A DNA stretch of 64,000 nt, taken from assembly GCA_030442055.1 (NCBI GenBank), contig JAUJEB010000001.1:2294001-2358000 (forward strand), in the 5' to 3' direction. The number at the start of each line of letters is the position of its first letter. The first letter of the stretch is position 1. The notes beneath the pieces are model-generated. The model ran no database searches. It saw only the letters and a program-made list of their open reading frames with translations, and had not been told where the DNA came from. The position numbers and the translations under genes were made by a program. Positions 60,678 through 64,000 of the stretch are shown here, in pieces. Origin of the DNA: Agaribacillus aureus. GTDB lineage: Bacteria; Bacteroidota; Bacteroidia; Cytophagales; Cyclobacteriaceae.

Positions 60678-61928
60678 ATGGGCAGTCATTACGAAACTTT
60701 AAATAAGGACATCCTTGATGTCCAAAAAATCAGGGAGGAGTTTCCTATCCTTCATCAGGAAGTGAATGGAAAGCCATTGGTTTATTTTGATAATGCTGCC
60801 ACTACTCAAAAACCAATACGGGTCATCAACGCCCTCACAGAATACTATTCAGGCTACAATGCCAATATCCATAGAGGTATACATACGCTTGCGGAAAAGG
60901 CTACTTCGGCCTTTGAGGACACCAGAAAAGCAGTAAAAGATTTTATCAATGCGCGGGAGGTAGAAGAAGTCATTTTTACCTACGGCACCACAGATGGTAT
61001 CAACCTGGTAGCCAGCACCTTTGGCAGGGCAAATATCAACGAAGGTGATGAAGTTATCATTTCATCTATGGAACATCATTCCAATATTGTGCCCTGGCAA
61101 ATGTTATGCGAAGAAAAAGGTGCCAAACTCAAGGTAATTCCTATCAACGAAAAGGGAGAAATTATTTTTGAGGCTTTTGAAAAAATGCTTTCGGAAAAAA
61201 CCAAGCTGGTCTCCATCGTACATGTTTCCAATACGCTGGGCACCATTAATCCCGTAAAAGCCGTTGTCGACAAAGCACATGAATACGGCGCCGCAGTTTT
61301 AATTGACGGAGCACAGGCTTCAGCACATATTAACATTGACATGCAGGCACTTGATTGCGATTTTTACGTTTTTTCCTTACACAAATTGTTTGGTCCCACC
61401 GGATCGGGCATTCTATATGGCAAAAGGTCATTTCTGGAAGCCATGCCTCCATTCAGAGGCGGCGGAGAAATGATTAAGGAAGTCACTTTCGAAAAAACAA
61501 CCTATAACGATATTCCCTATAAATTTGAGGCCGGAACACCCAATATTGCAGATGTTGTCGCCATAAAAAAAGCGTTGGAATTTGTAGAGGAATATGGCAA
61601 AGACAACATTGCCAAATATGAGGATGAATTATTGCGATATGGCAATGAACAGTTACAAACCATTCCTGGCCTGAAGTTCATAGGCACCGCCCAGGACCGG
61701 GTAAGCGTCATTTCATTTATAATTGAAGGTATTCATCATTTCGATATCGGCATGATGATGGATGCAAGAGGAGTGGCATTGCGAACAGGACACCACTGTA
61801 CACAACCCTTAATGGACATTTATAATATTGAAGGCACCGTCAGGGCCTCCTTATCTTTGTATAATACTTTTGAGGAGATTGATATAATGGTCGAAGGGTT
61901 AAAAAATATCGTAGAAAGGTTTAAATAA
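60678..61928 (+). CDS. sufS: Cysteine desulfurase SufS
   Basis: A 416-residue PLP enzyme that takes sulfur from cysteine for Fe-S assembly. The N-terminal VYFDNAATTQKPIRVINALTEYYSGYNANIHRGIHTLAEKAT, the SSMEHHSNIVPWQ block and the PLP lysine region FYVFSLHKLFGPTGSGILYG are conserved. The C-terminal RTGHHCTQPLM contains the catalytic cysteine. The length fits group II desulfurases. It sits 3 nt before sufE, its sulfur acceptor. Confidence 0.96.
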   Translation: MGSHYETLNKDILDVQKIREEFPILHQEVNGKPLVYFDNAATTQKPIRVINALTEYYSGYNANIHRGIHTLAEKATSAFEDTRKAVKDFINAREVEEVIFTYGTTDGINLVASTFGRANINEGDEVIISSMEHHSNIVPWQMLCEEKGAKLKVIPINEKGEIIFEAFEKMLSEKTKLVSIVHVSNTLGTINPVKAVVDKAHEYGAAVLIDGAQASAHINIDMQALDCDFYVFSLHKLFGPTGSGILYGKRSFLEAMPPFRGGGEMIKEVTFEKTTYNDIPYKFEAGTPNIADVVAIKKALEFVEEYGKDNIAKYEDELLRYGNEQLQTIPGLKFIGTAQDRVSVISFIIEGIHHFDIGMMMDARGVALRTGHHCTQPLMDIYNIEGTVRASLSLYNTFEEIDIMVEGLKNIVERFK

Positions 61929-61931
61929 ATA

Positions 61932-62378
61932 ATGCAAAAACCATCTATTAACGACATACAGGATGAAATAATAGAAGCCTTTTCTCTTTTGGATGGAGAT
62001 GTAGAAATGGCTAATTTCTACCTGATGGAATTAGGGCAAAAATTAAAGCCATTAGATGAAAGTGATAAGGTGGATGAAAATTTGGTGAAAGGCTGCCAAT
62101 CAAAAGTTTGGTTAAAGACTGAGTTTGATAAGGATACACTCCGGTTCAACGCCGATAGCAACACGGCCATTACCAAAGGTTTGGTGAGCCTGCTGGTCAA
62201 AATATTGTCGGAACAAAAAGTAGACGATATCATTAATGCCGACCTGTATTTTATTCATCGAATAGGCATGAATCGTTTTATTGGTACGCAGCGATCAAAT
62301 GGATTTGCTGCTATGATCAAACAAATGAAGATATATGCCATCGCCTATAAAAGCAAAATGGAACGTAAAGCTTCATAA
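61932..62378 (+). CDS. sufE: Sulfur acceptor SufE
   Basis: A 148-residue protein that receives the persulfide from SufS and passes it to SufB. The conserved VKGCQSKVWLKTEF segment carries the active cysteine, and MNRFIGTQRSNGFAAMIKQMKIYA is the usual SufE C-terminal block. The length is typical. It lies 12 nt before the SufT-like gene. Confidence 0.95.
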   Translation: MQKPSINDIQDEIIEAFSLLDGDVEMANFYLMELGQKLKPLDESDKVDENLVKGCQSKVWLKTEFDKDTLRFNADSNTAITKGLVSLLVKILSEQKVDDIINADLYFIHRIGMNRFIGTQRSNGFAAMIKQMKIYAIAYKSKMERKAS

Positions 62379-62390
62379 CCTTGCGTAACT

Positions 62391-62714
62391 ATGAAAGAAG
62401 AAAAAGAGGAGATATCGATAAAAGATAAAATAGTTGAGGCGATCAAGGAAGTTTACGATCCGGAAATTCCTGTGGACGTTTATGAACTTGGGTTAATCTA
62501 TGAAATAAATGTTTATCCTGTTAACAATGTCTACATTTTAATGACCCTCACCTCGCCCTCCTGCCCCTCGGCAGAGGCGATTCCGGCGGAAGTAGAAATG
62601 AAAGTAAAGGAAGTAGAGGGAATTAATGATGTTCAGATAGAATTGACCTTTGACCCACCCTATTCGATGGATATGATGTCAGAGGCTGCGAAACTAGAAT
62701 TAGGATTTTTATAA
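62391..62714 (+). CDS. sufT: SufT-like / MIP18-family Fe-S assembly factor (DUF59)
   Basis: A 107-residue small protein of the MIP18/DUF59 family. VYDPEIPVDVYELGLIYEINVY is the conserved N-terminal strand, and LMTLTSPSCPSAEAIPAEVE holds the conserved cysteine. LTFDPPYSMDMMSEAAKLELGFL is the C-terminal motif, with Tyr in place of the usual Trp after DPP. Such proteins help mature Fe-S proteins after the scaffold stage. It is 12 nt after sufE in the same operon. Confidence 0.9.
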   Translation: MKEEKEEISIKDKIVEAIKEVYDPEIPVDVYELGLIYEINVYPVNNVYILMTLTSPSCPSAEAIPAEVEMKVKEVEGINDVQIELTFDPPYSMDMMSEAAKLELGFL

Positions 62715-62743
62715 ATAAGTAATCAATAAAAAACAGATAAGAA

Positions 62744-63160
62744 ATGTATCCAGAAGAATTAGTAGCTCCAATGAGAGCAGATCTAACCACCGTTGGCTTC
62801 ACGGAGTTAAAAACTGAAGCTGAAGTGGTGGATCGTCTTGAAAATCAAAAAGGTACCTCGCTGGTGGTAATTAATTCAGTTTGTGGTTGTGCTGCGGGTG
62901 CCGCCCGCCCGGCTGTCAAGTTCGCCGTTGAAAATTCAGCTAAAAAACCAGATGAATTGCTTACCGTCTTTGCGGGTGTTGATCAGGAGGCTGTGGCAAA
63001 GGCAAGAGAATATACCGCACCTTATCCTCCTTCTTCCCCATCAATCGCCCTGTTTAAAGATGGTGAATTGATCCACTTCGTGGAACGGCATCACATCGAA
63101 GGACGTACCGCAGAAATGATAGCGGACCACCTGTTGCAGGTATTTGATGAGTATTGTTAA
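62744..63160 (+). CDS. Bacilliredoxin (BrxA/BrxB, YphP/YqiW family)
   Basis: A 138-residue protein with the CGC motif in VVINSVCGCAAGAARPAVKF (about 42-61). Bacilliredoxins remove bacillithiol from oxidised protein cysteines in Firmicutes, and relatives occur in Bacteroidota. MYPEELVAPMRADLTTVGFTEL is the usual N-terminus, and VERHHIEGRTAEMIADHLLQVFDEYC the end. It closes the suf operon and suggests that thiol redox control is tied to Fe-S assembly. A strong palindromic terminator follows. Confidence 0.92.
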   Translation: MYPEELVAPMRADLTTVGFTELKTEAEVVDRLENQKGTSLVVINSVCGCAAGAARPAVKFAVENSAKKPDELLTVFAGVDQEAVAKAREYTAPYPPSSPSIALFKDGELIHFVERHHIEGRTAEMIADHLLQVFDEYC

Positions 63161-63170
63161 GCAAAAAAAC

Positions 63171-63210
63171 TTAAATAAAAAAGGGAGCAATTGCTCCCTT
63201 TTTTATTTAA
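63171..63210. terminator. 40-nt perfect palindrome terminating the suf operon
   Basis: TTAAATAAAAAAGGGAGCAA and its exact complement form a 20-bp perfect stem with no loop bases unpaired by sequence, centred at 63190/63191. The GGGAGC core is flanked by A6/T6 on both sides, so it serves as an intrinsic terminator in both directions: suf (+) and the 36-residue peptide gene (-). Confidence 0.9.
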
Positions 63211-63214
63211 CTAT

Positions 63215-63325
63215 TTAACCTATAAGAGTGAGTTGACCTTTAAAAGATGATTGCCTATCAACAACATCTTCTTTGTTTTTCTTTTTTTGAAAATATTGGA
63301 TAGCGTAATAGTAGAGAGATTTCAT
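63215..63325 (-). CDS. Predicted 36-residue basic peptide
   Basis: ATG 63325 to TAA 63217-63215 on the minus strand. The peptide has an aromatic start (MKSLYYYAIQYF), a Lys/Asn-rich middle (QKKKNKED) and a polar end (QSSFKGQLTLIG). The stop is 4 nt from the bidirectional terminator, which would end its transcript neatly, as expected of a real gene. No family is recognised. An upstream promoter box was not convincing. Function unknown. Confidence 0.5.
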   Translation of the reverse strand: MKSLYYYAIQYFQKKKNKEDVVDRQSSFKGQLTLIG

Positions 63326-63565
63326 TGTTTTATCTATTTTGAGTATTTGACCTTTTAGCTTATATATCAATAAGTTAAACTTTAGATACCAATAGACATG
63401 CCAATATCGTATGTTTCTGATTAACAGGTTGTTATATTTTTAATTTGCACTTTTCCCGCCTCTAATTGTATCACTAGCGTACACATTTCGCTCGATGATG
63501 AACAGTGTCTAAGATTTTTTATCAAAATTTCGCTAATTTAATCCCGGATTTAGGAAGATGCAGTC
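63326..63565. other. AT-rich intergenic region before the SDR gene
   Basis: 240 nt between the divergent small peptide gene and the SDR gene. No exact promoter box or RNA structure was recognised. Confidence 0.35.
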
Positions 63566-64000
63566 ATGGCAGATTTGCGCAAAAAGGTTTTGTGGATTAC
63601 GGGGGCCTCGTCCGGTATTGGGGAAGCGCTGGTTTACAGCCTGTGCGACGAAGAGGTAAAGATGATCATATCTGCTCGCAGGGAAAATGAACTAAAGAGG
63701 GTTAAAGAAAACTGTCCGCTCAAAAACCAGGAAAATATCAAAACGTTGCCACTTGATTTAGCCAAAAGTGATGAGTTAAGTCATAAAGTCAATGAAGCCC
63801 TTTCATTTTTCGGAAGGATCGACATATTAATAAACAATGCTGCCATAAGTCAACGGTCCCTGGTAAAAGAAACCCTGCTTTCGGTGGATCGCAAGATTAT
63901 GGAAACTAACTTTTTTGGAACCATCGCCCTATCAAAATACCTGCTTCCAAAGATGATCGAAAATCAGGAGGGACACTTTGCTAACATAAGTAGCCTCGTA
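63566..64000 (+). CDS. Short-chain dehydrogenase/reductase (5' part)
   Basis: The first 145 residues of an SDR protein that runs off the right edge. The cofactor motif is VLWITGASSGIGEALVYSL (TGxxxGIG), followed by ISARRENELKRV (NADP-preferring basic residue at the end of the second strand). RIDILINNAAIS (NNAG-like motif) and the start of the active-site serine strand (FANISSL) follow. The catalytic Tyr-x3-Lys lies beyond the window. The substrate is unknown. The ATG at 63566 is the natural start before the first strand. Confidence 0.88.
   Translation, partial: MADLRKKVLWITGASSGIGEALVYSLCDEEVKMIISARRENELKRVKENCPLKNQENIKTLPLDLAKSDELSHKVNEALSFFGRIDILINNAAISQRSLVKETLLSVDRKIMETNFFGTIALSKYLLPKMIENQEGHFANISSLV

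Noticed and set aside
1-64000. CRISPR array, insertion sequences, prophage or anti-phage defence cluster
   Set aside because: No regularly spaced repeats, transposase, integrase or defence-type genes were seen; the window is composed of core genes.

Overview
The window is chromosomal DNA from a member of the Bacteroidota, most likely of the order Cytophagales (the order is an inference). Supporting features are a type IX secretion C-terminal sorting domain, a PorD-family gene, the run bamD-rpoZ-coaBC-porD-recN, a eukaryote-like type II glutamine synthetase, a fused alpha/beta 2-oxoacid dehydrogenase E1, DUF3822 beside coaD, DUF2027-Smr, weak Shine-Dalgarno sites, and repeated TAnnTTTG promoter boxes, sometimes with a TTTG/TTG box 19-21 nt upstream. 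Almost all genes are core housekeeping functions. There is no CRISPR array, prophage, insertion sequence or rRNA operon.

Layout. 1-7.2 kb (+): end of an unidentified gene, a T9SS cargo protein, bamD, rpoZ, coaBC, porD, recN, fabI. 7.2-11.2 kb: ispE (+), then a DMT transporter, an LptF/LptG permease and tgt (-). 11.4-18 kb (+): a glycosyltransferase overlapping an ECF sigma factor, rsmG, a 27-residue membrane peptide with its own terminator, a membrane/DUF952 protein, a PlsB-like acyltransferase and gpsA. The last two make a glycerol-3-phosphate to phospholipid pair. 18-25.4 kb (-): aminotransferase, type II glutamine synthetase, OmpL-like porin and Amt (an ammonium assimilation block), then smpB and tsaD.

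25.4-33.2 kb (+): TamB, DUF2027-Smr, an unknown 132-aa protein, RNase P RNA with a clear promoter, and an NtrC-type regulator lacking a DNA-binding domain. 33.2-45.1 kb: LuxE-like protein (-), lipoprotein (+), fused E1 (-), DUF1573 protein (+), cupin and CPA1 antiporter (-), recQ (-), comEC (-). 45.4-55.8 kb: Nudix, pseudopilin-like protein, DUF3822, coaD (+), a second Nudix (-), pyrE (+), TIGR02757 and a LysM protein (-), an NfeD-type protease and kdsB (+), and an acyl-CoA ligase (-). 56-63.2 kb: a tRNA-like gene (-) divergent from an Lrp/AsnC regulator (+), then the Fe-S operon sufB-C-D-S-E-sufT with a bacilliredoxin, ended by a 40-nt perfect palindrome. A 36-residue peptide (-) converges on that palindrome, and an SDR gene runs off the right edge.

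The least ordinary element is the tRNA-like gene at 56016-56138. It has a Leu-like class II body, an anticodon-position GUC with pyrimidine 37, a variable region of about 54 nt, no encoded CCA and a U-tract directly after the acceptor stem. Other points worth checking are a Tgt lacking its zinc cysteines, the regulator with GAFTSA and no HTH, two small peptides, and promoters placed so close to bamD and pyrE that their mRNAs may be leaderless.
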